A stretch of 22,478 nt of DNA, from assembly GCA_964632165.1 (NCBI GenBank), contig CAZWCZ010000031.1, positions 1 through 22,478 of the forward strand, read 5' to 3'. The position numbers and the translations under genes were made by a program. Under the pieces are notes generated by a model. The model was not told where the DNA came from and ran no database searches. It worked only from the letters and a program-made list of their open reading frames with translations. Numbering within the stretch: the first letter of the stretch is position 1; each line of letters begins with the position of its first letter. Source of the stretch: SIG299 sp964632165 (GTDB lineage Bacteria; Bacillota; Clostridia; Lachnospirales; Lachnospiraceae). Of this stretch, positions 15,087-22,378 are shown one piece after another.

Positions 15087-15935
15087 TTGGTAAAAATAAT
15101 TTCTGACAGTACCTGTGACTTGTCAAAAGAGCTGGTGGAAAAATATGACATAGCAATTCTTCCGCTTCATATTCATCTTGGAGAAGAAGAATATGAAGAT
15201 GGGAAAAATATTTTCCCGGATGAAATTTATCAATGGTCAGATGCAAACAATACAACACCAAAAACAGCTGCAGTTTCTATTAATGAAGTTATCGAGACTG
15301 CAGAGCCATATTTAAAAGAGGGAAGAGAAGTGGTTTACTTCTCGATCTCAAGTGATATGTCGGTATCTTATCAGGTGGCATGTATGGCAAAGGAGGAATT
15401 GGAAGCAGGAGAAAAGATGGAAGTGATCGATTCCAGAAATCTTTCCACCGGGATCGGTCTTCAGGTAATCGAGGCTGCAATTATGGCGAAAGAAGGAAAG
15501 AGTGCAGGTGAAATCGCAGCATATATCCGTGAAATGCAGGAAAAAGTACGTGCAAGTTTTGTTGTAGACACACTGACGTATCTGCACCGGGGCGGGAGAT
15601 GCAGTGCTGTGGCAGCAATGGCAGGAGGAATGCTGAAACTTCACCCTAGTATTGTAGTTGAGAACGGCAAAATGCATCCGGATAAAAAGTACAGAGGAAA
15701 ACTTGGAAAAGTTATTCTGGACTATACTAAAGACATGGAAGAGGCTCTGCTGCATGCAAAGAAGAAGCGAGTGTTCATTACGCATTCCGGCTGTGAGGAG
15801 ACGGTCATTGAAAGCGTGAAAGAGTATTTGGAAGAGCTGCATCATTTTGATGAGATCCTTGTGACACGGGCAGGAGGCGTTGTTTCCAGCCACTGTGGTC
15901 CTGGAACACTTGGTGTGCTTTTTATTGCGGAATAA
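15087..15935 (+). CDS. DegV family fatty-acid-binding protein (FakB-like)
   Basis: A 282-residue DegV protein. Members bind a fatty acid and, as FakB, present it to the kinase FakA for phosphorylation, feeding exogenous fatty acids into phospholipids. Visible signatures: N-terminal KIISDSTCDLS (3-13), TPKTAAVS (57-64) in place of the more usual TSQPS, SISSDMSVSY (86-95), LTYLHRGGRCS (163-173), and HCGPGTLG near the C-terminus. The start is TTG 15087, with AGGAGG (15071-15076) ten bases before it; no ATG is near. The SD overlaps the end of the GH97 gene, suggesting co-transcription. No fakA-like kinase is in the window, so FakB function is inferred from the family only. Confidence 0.92.
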   Translation: MVKIISDSTCDLSKELVEKYDIAILPLHIHLGEEEYEDGKNIFPDEIYQWSDANNTTPKTAAVSINEVIETAEPYLKEGREVVYFSISSDMSVSYQVACMAKEELEAGEKMEVIDSRNLSTGIGLQVIEAAIMAKEGKSAGEIAAYIREMQEKVRASFVVDTLTYLHRGGRCSAVAAMAGGMLKLHPSIVVENGKMHPDKKYRGKLGKVILDYTKDMEEALLHAKKKRVFITHSGCEETVIESVKEYLEELHHFDEILVTRAGGVVSSHCGPGTLGVLFIAE

Positions 15936-15951
15936 AAGATGAAAACAAATG

Positions 15952-16017
15952 GGACTGTACTTTTTTGCCATGCGCTGTTTGCATATAGCGGTAAAATAAG
16001 GTACAGTCCTTCTTTTT
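15952..16017 (+). terminator. Intrinsic terminator after the DegV gene
   Basis: GGACTGTAC (15952-15960) pairs with GTACAGTCC (16001-16009). The loop has its own stem, TTTTGCC/GGTAAAA, and TTCTTTTT follows. Confidence 0.85.
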
Positions 16018-16026
16018 AAGAAAATC

Positions 16027-16055
16027 TTGCATGGGAAAAGAGGAGGTAGTATAAT
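16027..16055 (+). promoter_or_regulatory. Sigma-A promoter of ddh-uppP
   Basis: TTGCAT (16027-16032), 17-base spacer, perfect TATAAT (16050-16055), 42 bases before the ddh start codon. It immediately follows the DegV terminator. Confidence 0.75.
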
Positions 16056-16097
16056 AAAGCAGTATTTTTAAGAACAGAAAAGAAAGGTAGAACGACT

Positions 16098-17084
16098 ATG
16101 AGCATTAGGATCGGGATTATGGGGTACGGTAACCTTGGCAGGGGAATCGAATGTGCAGTAAAGCAGAATGCTGATATGGAGCTGACGGCAGTGTTTTCCA
16201 GAAGAAATCCGGACTCGGTGAAGATTTTGACGGAAGGGGTGCCTGTTTATCCGGCATCTGAAGTTCTGAAGATGAAAGATGAAATAGATGTCCTTATTTT
16301 ATGCGGAGGGAGTGCAACGGATCTGCCGGTTCAGACACCGGAACTTGCAAAATATTTTACGGTAGTAGACAGCTTTGATACACACGCAAGGATTCCGGAG
16401 CATTTTGCGAACGTTGATGCAGCGGCAAAAGAGGCAGGAACGGTTGCTGTCATTTCTGCAGGCTGGGATCCGGGAATGTTTTCTTTAAACCGCCTGTATG
16501 CCAATGCTATTTTGCCGGATGGTGCAGATTATACGTTTTGGGGAAAGGGAGTCAGTCAGGGACATTCAGATGCGATCCGGCGTGTAGAAGGAGTATTGGA
16601 CGGAAAACAGTATACCGTTCCGGTCCCGGAAGCGTTAGAAGCAGTAAGAGAAGGAAAGAATCCTGAGCTGACAACAAGACAGAAGCACACCAGAGAGTGC
16701 TTTGTTGTGGCAGAACCAGGGGCAGATCTTGTAAAAATTGAGGCAGAGATCAAAGCAATGCCGAACTATTTTGCAGATTATGATACAACGGTAACTTTTA
16801 TTACGGAAGAAGAATTGAAGAAAAACCACGCGGGGATCCCTCACGGTGGTTTTGTGATCCGCAGCGGAAGGACCGGATGGGAACTGGAACATACGCATAT
16901 CATAGAGTACAGTTTAAAACTGGATTCCAATCCTGAATTTACGGCATCCGTGATCGCAGCATGTGCAAGAGCAGCCGTGCGTATGAAAAAAGAGGGAATG
17001 ACGGGATGCAAAACGATTTTCGACATTCCGCCGGCATATCTTTCTGCAGAATCTGCTGAAGAATTACGTGCGCATTTGCTGTAA
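16098..17084 (+). CDS. ddh: meso-Diaminopimelate D-dehydrogenase
   Basis: A 328-residue NADP-dependent enzyme that aminates L-tetrahydrodipicolinate directly to meso-diaminopimelate, a one-step route to the peptidoglycan cross-linking amino acid and to lysine (EC 1.4.1.16). The N-terminal Rossmann fold has IGIMGYGNLGRG (5-16). Family-specific segments follow: CGGSATDLPVQTP (69-81), VDSFDTHARIP (90-100), SAGWDPGMFSLNR (120-132) and WGKGVSQGHSDAIRRVEGV (148-166), the last lining the substrate pocket. The length matches the well-known Corynebacterium enzyme (about 320). It is the first gene of a two-gene unit with uppP, 38 bases downstream, also a cell-wall function. The call is firm. Confidence 0.95.
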   Translation: MSIRIGIMGYGNLGRGIECAVKQNADMELTAVFSRRNPDSVKILTEGVPVYPASEVLKMKDEIDVLILCGGSATDLPVQTPELAKYFTVVDSFDTHARIPEHFANVDAAAKEAGTVAVISAGWDPGMFSLNRLYANAILPDGADYTFWGKGVSQGHSDAIRRVEGVLDGKQYTVPVPEALEAVREGKNPELTTRQKHTRECFVVAEPGADLVKIEAEIKAMPNYFADYDTTVTFITEEELKKNHAGIPHGGFVIRSGRTGWELEHTHIIEYSLKLDSNPEFTASVIAACARAAVRMKKEGMTGCKTIFDIPPAYLSAESAEELRAHLL

Positions 17085-17122
17085 GAGGGAAATGGCGGTA
17101 AGCGCAGAAAGGAAAGAAGCAA

Positions 17123-17950
17123 ATGGATTTTTTAGAACTTTTGAAAGTGATATTTCTCGGAGTCATCGAAGGGGTGACTGAGTGGCTGCCGATCAGCAGC
17201 ACCGGGCATATGCTTTTGGTGGATGAATTCCTTCATCTTGATATGACGGAAGAATTTAAGGAAATGTTTTTTATCCTGATCCAATTAGGAGCAATCCTCG
17301 CAGTAATCCTCTTATTTTGGAATAAAATGTGGCCGTTTCAGTTTCAGGATAAGACAAAGCCGATGGTAAAAAAGGACATTTTTTCTGTCTGGTTTAAAGT
17401 GGTGGTTGCCTGCATTCCGGGTGCTATTGTGACGATACTGTTTGATGATTATGTCGAAGCACATTTTAAGACGCCGGAAGTGATTGCGGCTGCATTGATC
17501 TTTTATGGGATCGCTTTTATTGTAATAGAAAAGTGGAACCGAAAGAGAACACCGAAGGTTATGTCGCTTGCAGATATTACATACAAGACGGCTTTTATCA
17601 TCGGAATGTTCCAGGTACTGTCCATTGTTCCAGGCACTTCCCGCTCGGGAGCCACGATCATAGGAGCTCTGCTGATCGGAGTTTCCAGAGTAGCAGCAGC
17701 GGAATTTACATTTTTTCTTGCAGTACCTGTTATGCTTGGAATGAGTGCGTTAAAAATTTTGAAATTCGGACTGAGTTTTTCAGGGACAGAGGCAGCAGTG
17801 TTGCTTGTCGGTATGGGAACGGCATTCGTCGTATCGGTATTGGTAATACGGTTTTTGATGAGCTATATCAAAAAAAAGGACTTTACTTTATTTGGATGGT
17901 ATCGTATTTTGCTTGGTATAGTAATCATTGAAATTTTGACAAAGCTATGA
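17123..17950 (+). CDS. uppP: Undecaprenyl-diphosphatase (BacA/UppP)
   Basis: A 275-residue integral membrane phosphatase that recycles undecaprenyl pyrophosphate to the monophosphate carrier for peptidoglycan and other wall polymers; its overproduction gives bacitracin tolerance. Signatures: EGVTEWLPISSTGH (16-29) and PGTSRSGATI (170-179), whose R174 corresponds to the essential Arg of the E. coli enzyme. Several hydrophobic segments are visible, for example 52-66, 93-107, 120-136, 185-205 and 222-245. Length is normal. It follows ddh at 38 bases with SD AAAGGAAAG and is probably co-transcribed. The araA promoter overlaps its last codons. Confidence 0.96.
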   Translation: MDFLELLKVIFLGVIEGVTEWLPISSTGHMLLVDEFLHLDMTEEFKEMFFILIQLGAILAVILLFWNKMWPFQFQDKTKPMVKKDIFSVWFKVVVACIPGAIVTILFDDYVEAHFKTPEVIAAALIFYGIAFIVIEKWNRKRTPKVMSLADITYKTAFIIGMFQVLSIVPGTSRSGATIIGALLIGVSRVAAAEFTFFLAVPVMLGMSALKILKFGLSFSGTEAAVLLVGMGTAFVVSVLVIRFLMSYIKKKDFTLFGWYRILLGIVIIEILTKL

Positions 17951-17956
17951 TAGAAT
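17928..17956 (+). promoter_or_regulatory. Sigma-A promoter of araA overlapping the uppP stop codon
   Basis: TTGAAA (17928-17933), 17-base spacer, TAGAAT (17951-17956). The spacer contains the uppP stop codon. A stem-loop in the araA leader, CCAGGGGAA/TTTCTCCGG around TTCG (17975-17996, one mismatch and two wobbles), precedes the SD AAGGAGG. Confidence 0.6.
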
Positions 17957-18013
17957 AAAAGGACAAGAAGGATACCAGGGGAATTCGTTTCTCCGGAAAA
18001 CAAGGAGGATTGT

Positions 18014-19510
18014 ATGTTAGAAACAAAGAACTATAAGTTTTGGTTTTGTACAGGATCTCAGGATTTGTATGGTGATGAATGTCTGGCACATGTTGCCGAG
18101 CATTCAAAGATCATTGTAGAAAAGCTGAATGCATCCGGATTACTTCCTTATGAGGTAGTGTGGAAGCCGACGCTGATTACAAATGAACTGATTCGTAAGA
18201 CATTTAATGAAGCAAATGTGGATGAAAATTGTGCAGGTGTGATCACATGGATGCACACTTTTTCTCCGGCAAAGTCCTGGATCATCGGTCTGCAGGAATA
18301 CAGAAAGCCGCTTCTTCATTTACATACACAGTTTAATGAAGAAATTCCATATGATACGATCGATATGGACTTCATGAATGAAAACCAGTCTGCACACGGA
18401 GACAGAGAATATGGCCACATTGTTTCCAGAATGGGGATTGAACGGAAAGTTGTAGTAGGACACTGGTCGGATGAGACCGTTCAGAAGAGGATCGGTTCCT
18501 GGATGAGAACTGCAGTAGGCGTGATCGAAAGCAGCCACATTCGTGTAATGAGAGTTGCCGATAACATGAGAAACGTAGCAGTTACCGAAGGTGACAAGGT
18601 AGAGGCACAGCTTAAATTCGGTTGGGAAGTAGATACTTATCCGGTAAATGAGATTGCAGAAAGCGTAGCAGCAGTTTCGGTAGCAGATACCAATGCTCTG
18701 GTAGAAGAATACTATTCAAAGTATGACATCTTATTAGAAGGAAGAGATCCGCAGGAATTTAAGAAGCACGTTGCAGTCCAGGCACAGATCGAACTTGGAT
18801 TTGAGCGTTTCTTGGAAGAAAAGAACTATCATGCGATCGTTACACACTTTGGCGATCTTGGTGCATTACAGCAGCTTCCGGGTCTTGCAATCCAGCGTCT
18901 GATGGAAAAAGGTTATGGTTTTGGCGCAGAAGGTGACTGGAAAGTTGCCGCTATGGTAAGACTGATGAAGATCATGACACAGGGTGTAAAGGATGCAAAG
19001 GGTACTTCCATGTTGGAAGATTACACTTACAATTTCGTAAAAGGAAAAGAAGGCATTTTACAGGCACACATGCTGGAAATCTGTCCGACGATCGCAGACG
19101 GTCCTATCAGCATCAAGTGTCAGCCGCTTTCCATGGGTGACAGAGAAGATCCGGCTAGACTTGTATTTACATCAAAAGAAGGTCCGGGTGTTGCAGTTTC
19201 CTTAATTGACCTCGGAAACAGATTCCGACTGATCATCAATGATGTTAATTGCAAGAAGAATGAAAAGCCGATGCCAAAGCTTCCGGTTGCTACAAACTTC
19301 TGGGAGCCACAGCCAAATCTGTATACAGGTGCGGAAGCATGGATTTTAGCAGGTGGTGCACACCATACTGCATTTTCTTATGATCTGACATCGGAGCAGA
19401 TGGGTGACTGGGCAAATGCAATGGGAATCGAAGCTGTATATATTGACAAGGATACAACGATCCGTCAGTTTAAGAATGAGCTTCTTTGGAACAGCATTGC
19501 TTATAAATAA
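18014..19510 (+). CDS. araA: L-arabinose isomerase
   Basis: A 498-residue enzyme that interconverts L-arabinose and L-ribulose, the first step of arabinose use. The length equals the usual 495-500. Family landmarks: FWFCTGSQDLYG (9-20), HLHTQFNEEIPYDTIDMDFMN (about 102-122) and VADNMRNVAVTEGDK. The metal and catalytic residues are in place: E306 in GAEGDWK, E335 in SMLEDYTY, H352 in QAHMLEICP and H450/H451 in GGAHHTAFS. It is cytoplasmic and Mn-dependent in the family. It has its own promoter and a strong terminator, so it is a single-gene unit. No araB, araD, transporter or AraR-type regulator is nearby, so the rest of the pathway must be elsewhere. Confidence 0.97.
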   Translation: MLETKNYKFWFCTGSQDLYGDECLAHVAEHSKIIVEKLNASGLLPYEVVWKPTLITNELIRKTFNEANVDENCAGVITWMHTFSPAKSWIIGLQEYRKPLLHLHTQFNEEIPYDTIDMDFMNENQSAHGDREYGHIVSRMGIERKVVVGHWSDETVQKRIGSWMRTAVGVIESSHIRVMRVADNMRNVAVTEGDKVEAQLKFGWEVDTYPVNEIAESVAAVSVADTNALVEEYYSKYDILLEGRDPQEFKKHVAVQAQIELGFERFLEEKNYHAIVTHFGDLGALQQLPGLAIQRLMEKGYGFGAEGDWKVAAMVRLMKIMTQGVKDAKGTSMLEDYTYNFVKGKEGILQAHMLEICPTIADGPISIKCQPLSMGDREDPARLVFTSKEGPGVAVSLIDLGNRFRLIINDVNCKKNEKPMPKLPVATNFWEPQPNLYTGAEAWILAGGAHHTAFSYDLTSEQMGDWANAMGIEAVYIDKDTTIRQFKNELLWNSIAYK

Positions 19511-19528
19511 AAATTCATATTGAGACAT

Positions 19529-19563
19529 AAAAAGGCTGTCGCTTCAGATGCGGCAGCCTTTTT
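19529..19563. terminator. Bidirectional terminator between araA and folT
   Basis: AAAAAGGCTGTCGC (19529-19542) pairs with GCGGCAGCCTTTTT (19550-19563), with one G-U wobble and a 7-base loop. There is an A-run on one side and a T-run on the other, so it can serve both converging genes. Confidence 0.9.
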
Positions 19564-19586
19564 AAAACAGAAAATCTGTACTTGTT

Positions 19587-20255
19587 TTAAGCAGATGGTT
19601 TCTTTTTTGCGAAACGGCCTTCCGTAGGGAGGAGATATCGTTTTAATTGTGAAACCATTTTTATGATGAAGAAATGAAATACGGTATCTACCGGGATTTG
19701 AATCAGGTTCTTTGTGATACGGAGAGGAAGTACGGCCCAAAATGCTTTTCCGGTAAACATACAGCTCCAAAGGGTATTCAGACCGATATTGCAAAAGACT
19801 TTTACAAGAATTTCTGCAATAAAAATAAGCAGGATTGATTTTAAATTTGAGGTGATCCATCCGGACAATTTTCCGTTTTGCGGCTGTTTGATCTGGAGAC
19901 GGTAGAAAAAGGTACCGTAGATCAGACCGCCAAGCATAGCCGTTAAGGTATAGCCGGGAAAGAAGACACCATCCGGTTTGATCAGAAATTTAACCAGATC
20001 CATGACACCTCCAAATACACAGCCGACGACCGGACCATAGATGAAGTCAACAATCCGGTTTGGAACACCGGAAAATCCGATTTTGATCTCACTTGTGATA
20101 TAAAAGGATGTCGTGGTGCTGAGGACAATAGACAGTGCGGCCATCAATCCGCAGATCACGATAGTAAGGAGACTGGAAAACTCCTTTGCTGATTCGGCAT
20201 ACATACCAAAGAAGCGGCGTATGCTGTTTTTTTTGTGCGACGTAGATTCATACAT
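19587..20255 (-). CDS. folT: ECF transporter S component, folate family (FolT-like)
   Basis: A 222-residue membrane protein, the substrate-binding subunit of an energy-coupling-factor vitamin importer. Its core reads FYITSEIKIGFSGVPNRIVDFIYGPVVG (about 51-78), then FLIKPDGVFFPGYTLTAMLGGLIYG (about 90-114), which is the folate-type S-component signature. Five to six hydrophobic helices are visible. The basic C-terminus ends near the shared terminator. The start ATG at 20255 is preceded by AAAGGAGGAG. Neither the ATPases nor the T subunit (EcfA, EcfT) is in the window, as expected for group II systems that share one module encoded elsewhere. A THF riboswitch in the leader supports folate as the ligand. 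Confidence 0.93.
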   Translation of the reverse strand: MYESTSHKKNSIRRFFGMYAESAKEFSSLLTIVICGLMAALSIVLSTTTSFYITSEIKIGFSGVPNRIVDFIYGPVVGCVFGGVMDLVKFLIKPDGVFFPGYTLTAMLGGLIYGTFFYRLQIKQPQNGKLSGWITSNLKSILLIFIAEILVKVFCNIGLNTLWSCMFTGKAFWAVLPLRITKNLIQIPVDTVFHFFIIKMVSQLKRYLLPTEGRFAKKKPSA

Positions 20256-20262
20256 AGAAAAA

Positions 20263-20348
20263 CTCCTCCTTTGTGCAGTTTTCCGTGAGGTACAAAAATG
20301 TACTATGAACTACATAATGGAAGAGCGCTGTGTGCGACCAATATGTAG
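20263..20348 (-). promoter_or_regulatory. Candidate expression platform between the THF riboswitch and folT
   Basis: On the minus strand a structured hairpin, CTACATA ... TATGTAG (20310-20316 and 20342-20348), with inner TGG/CCA and CGC/GCG pairs, holds the sequence CUCUUCC (20319-20325) in its 3' half. This can pair over 7 positions (one wobble) with the SD GGAGGAG (20263-20269). No U-tract terminator is seen here, so control at translation is the better reading. This is inference from hand folding. Confidence 0.4.
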
Positions 20349-20461
20349 CAGCGGGATGCGAACCTCGTACCGCAAGACATATGGAGAATGCACCATTGAC
20401 TTTTCGTCTGCATGACAACTCCCTGTTCACACAGCACTTAACGCACAAGATTCTACTCTGC
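20348..20461 (-). promoter_or_regulatory. THF (tetrahydrofolate) riboswitch
   Basis: On the minus strand the leader reads GCAGAGTAGAATC, then GTGCGTTAAGTG (near 20433-20445), GTGTGAACAGGGAGT, and finally GAGGTTCGCATCCCGCTGC. These follow the conserved order of the class I THF riboswitch (GAGUAGA, GCGUUAAGUG, GUGUGAA-GGGA, and a 3' GCAUCC-CGC). The ends can close as P1 through GCAG/CTGC. It directly precedes the FolT-like gene, the usual target of this class. Assignment is by consensus recognition, with no covariance model run. Confidence 0.9.
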
Positions 20462-20470
20462 ATTTTTTTC

Positions 20471-20499
20471 TTTACGAGGACAGTATACTCGGTTACAAT
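20471..20499 (+). promoter_or_regulatory. Possible promoter of the fliB-like gene, overlapping the folT promoter
   Basis: On the plus strand TTTACG (20471-20476), 17 bases, TACAAT (20494-20499). It overlaps the divergent folT promoter, and the same region has the inverted repeat TTACAA-N5-TTGTAA (20493-20509). The fit to consensus is moderate. Confidence 0.4.
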
Positions 20500-20510
20500 A
20501 AATTTGTAAA
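20482..20510 (-). promoter_or_regulatory. Sigma-A promoter of folT
   Basis: On the minus strand: TTTACA (20505-20510), 17-base spacer, TATACT (20482-20487). It starts transcription close to the 5' edge of the THF riboswitch. Confidence 0.7.
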
Positions 20511-20541
20511 GCACGAATGCAAAAGAAAGAGGAAGAAGAAA

Positions 20542-21681
20542 ATGAGACATGAATTTCCGGAATATTATAAAGAGTTTTCCTGTGTGGCAGGAGAATGTGA
20601 GGCAACCTGTTGTGCCGGGTGGCAGATCGTAGCAGATAAGGAGTCTCTGAAAAAATACAAAAAAGTCAAAGGAAATTTTAAGGAGCGGATCAAAAAGGGA
20701 GTGAATTTTAAAGAAGGAGTGTTTTTTCAGGACAAAGAAAGAAGATGTGCTTTTCTGAATAAGGATAATCTGTGTGATATGTATATGACGCATGGAGAAG
20801 GAGCATTATGCGAAACATGTACCCGTTATCCGAGACACACGGAAGAGTTTGAAAATGTACGGGAGCACACACTCTCCATATCATGTCCGACTGCAGCAAA
20901 ACTGATCCTGCTTAGGAAAGAGCCGGTACGGTTTTACAGCGAGGAAGAAATGGGAGAGGAAGAGGTTTTTGATGAATTTGATCCGGTACTTTATGAAAAG
21001 TTAGCGGAAGCGAGGACGGAAATGATCCGGTTATTACAAGACAGAACACTTTCTCTGCAACTTCGTATGACAACTGTTTGGAAGTTTGCAGTACGGTTCC
21101 AGAAATCTATGGATGACGGGATGCTGTATGTGCAGGAGAATCTGTGGAAGTATCTGAAACGGGAAGAATCCGGTGAAAACGGGAAGAATGCATTTGAATG
21201 TCGGAAAAGCGGAACCGGTGCGGATTTTTCTGACAGGAAAGCCTGTTTTTCCGTCCTGTTTGAGCTGGAAGTGCTGCAGAATGAATGGAAGGATATGCTG
21301 GAGAATACATGGGAGTATCTGTATTCCGGCACCAAAGAAGAATATGAAAGAAAGAAGAGCGAGTTTTTGGAATGGAGATGTACCGATATTCCTGACTGGG
21401 ATATTTATATGGAACAGCTGATGGTCTATTTCCTATACACCTATTTTTGCGGCGCGGTGTATGACGAATATGTGGCATCTAAAGCAAAATTGGCAGTATT
21501 GAGTGCTTTCTATGCAGAAGAATTTTTATGTAGCGAATGGGCAAAAAATGATAAAAAACTGGAACAGCAGGATATCACTCGTATGATATACCGCTATTCC
21601 AGGGAATTGGAGCATTCTGATCTGAATTTATGTGCAATGGACCGGATGCTGGAAGAATTAGTCAGTAGCCAGGATCTTTAA
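20542..21681 (+). CDS. fliB: FliB-family Cys-rich protein (flagellin lysine-N-methylase-like)
   Basis: A 379-residue protein with the Cys signature of the FliB family in its first third: C14 and C19, then CCAGW (23-27), C69 (CAFLN), C78 (CDMY), C90 and C93 (CETCTRYPR), and C115 (SCPTA). In Salmonella FliB methylates lysines of flagellin, and the Cys cluster is thought to hold an Fe-S centre. The remainder is helical, acidic and without other recognised motifs. No flagellar or flagellin gene is in the window, and relatives occur in many gut Clostridia, so the substrate here is uncertain; the name reflects family only. The ATG follows a purine-rich GAGGAAGAAG. Its last 24 bases overlap the end of the convergent thiT gene. 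Confidence 0.82.
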   Translation: MRHEFPEYYKEFSCVAGECEATCCAGWQIVADKESLKKYKKVKGNFKERIKKGVNFKEGVFFQDKERRCAFLNKDNLCDMYMTHGEGALCETCTRYPRHTEEFENVREHTLSISCPTAAKLILLRKEPVRFYSEEEMGEEEVFDEFDPVLYEKLAEARTEMIRLLQDRTLSLQLRMTTVWKFAVRFQKSMDDGMLYVQENLWKYLKREESGENGKNAFECRKSGTGADFSDRKACFSVLFELEVLQNEWKDMLENTWEYLYSGTKEEYERKKSEFLEWRCTDIPDWDIYMEQLMVYFLYTYFCGAVYDEYVASKAKLAVLSAFYAEEFLCSEWAKNDKKLEQQDITRMIYRYSRELEHSDLNLCAMDRMLEELVSSQDL

Positions 21682-22206
21682 ACGTGCCAGTAAGCTGCGA
21701 ACGGACGGAACCGAAAGCAGTAACAGGGTCAGCAGGACTTCCGGAAGAATGTAGCTCAAATTATAAGCTGTTGATGCCCAAAGGGCAGCAAGATTTCCTT
21801 TCAGACTGTCGACGTAGGAAGTATAAAAGATAAAGCCGGAGATCTCATGAAAGAGAAAACGACCAAAGGTACCTGCAAGATAGCCGGTGATAAGACCGTT
21901 TTTTCTGTTGTGAAAAAATCCGGAGAGTCCCAGGGCGCAGAAAGCGAGAGGATAATCGAGCAGAACCTGTGCCGGATGAACAATGTAAGGTCCGGTAATA
22001 AATTGCAGGATCCCATAAGCAAATCCGGAAACGAGGCCGGTAACAGGACCGTACCAGTAGCCGATAAGACACATTACGAGCATGCTGAACAATGTCGTAG
22101 AACCGCCGTTTGGCAGACTTGGAAGCTTGATAACGGCGGAAATGACAGTTGCGAGTGCGATGGCAGCTGCGGAAAAGACGAGTTGCTTTGTTTTGATTTT
22201 TGACAT
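21658..22206 (-). CDS. thiT: Energy-coupled thiamine transporter ThiT (ECF S component)
   Basis: A 182-residue membrane protein with about six helices, the thiamine-binding S component of an ECF importer. Diagnostic stretches: LPNGGSTTLFSMLVMCLIGYWYGP (about 32-55) and GPYIVHPAQVLLDYPLAFCALGL (about 75-97), the latter being the ThiT signature around the thiamine site. The start is ATG 22206 because AAGGAGG lies 8 bases upstream and relatives begin near MSKIKTKQL. A 13-codon longer frame from 22245 would run through the SD and the regulatory hairpin and is rejected. A TPP riboswitch in the leader agrees with the function. Energising subunits are not in the window. The 3' end overlaps the fliB-like gene. 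Confidence 0.94.
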   Translation of the reverse strand: MSKIKTKQLVFSAAAIALATVISAVIKLPSLPNGGSTTLFSMLVMCLIGYWYGPVTGLVSGFAYGILQFITGPYIVHPAQVLLDYPLAFCALGLSGFFHNRKNGLITGYLAGTFGRFLFHEISGFIFYTSYVDSLKGNLAALWASTAYNLSYILPEVLLTLLLLSVPSVRSLLARLKILATD

Positions 22207-22210
22207 AAAA

Positions 22211-22240
22211 AAATCCTCCTTAGAATAAAGCTTAGGAGGG
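22211..22240 (-). terminator. TPP-leader terminator whose stem contains the thiT Shine-Dalgarno
   Basis: On the minus strand CCTCCTAAG (22231-22239) pairs with CTAAGGAGG (22215-22223), one mismatch, around a 7-base loop. ATTTTTTTA and the ATG follow. The 3' arm is the SD of thiT, so the same hairpin could stop transcription and hide the ribosome site. Confidence 0.65.
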
Positions 22241-22268
22241 GCCACAAAATAAAGAAAGTAAAAGTTCT

Positions 22269-22348
22269 GCTTCCTTACGCCGGCATTAACCGGATCAAGT
22301 GATGAGGGTCAGCAGCATGTGGCTGCTTCTCAGCGATGGCACCCCTAG
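22269..22348 (-). promoter_or_regulatory. TPP riboswitch (THI element)
   Basis: On the minus strand: CTAGGGGTGCC, CTGAGA, ACCCTCATCACTTGATC, CGGTTAATGCCGGCGTAAGGAAG. These are the conserved THI-box segments, with a long P3 arm (GAAGCAGCC...GCTGCTG). It lies upstream of thiT. The exact P1 ends are not resolved. Confidence 0.95.
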
Positions 22349-22369
22349 CAAGTAAAAAATTACAAACAG

Positions 22370-22378
22370 AGTATAACA
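22370..22378 (-). promoter_or_regulatory. Extended -10 promoter of the TPP-thiT leader
   Basis: On the minus strand TGT-TATACT (TATACT at 22370-22375), about 20 bases upstream of the riboswitch. No convincing -35 is visible. The remaining bases to 22478 are A/T-rich and I see no gene in them. Confidence 0.5.

Noticed and set aside
15348..15971. 207-codon minus-strand frame
   Set aside because: Antisense to the DegV gene and runs into its terminator; composition is that of a shadow.
20248..20793. 181-codon minus-strand frame across the THF riboswitch
   Set aside because: Overlaps the riboswitch, its promoter and the fliB start; no homology visible.
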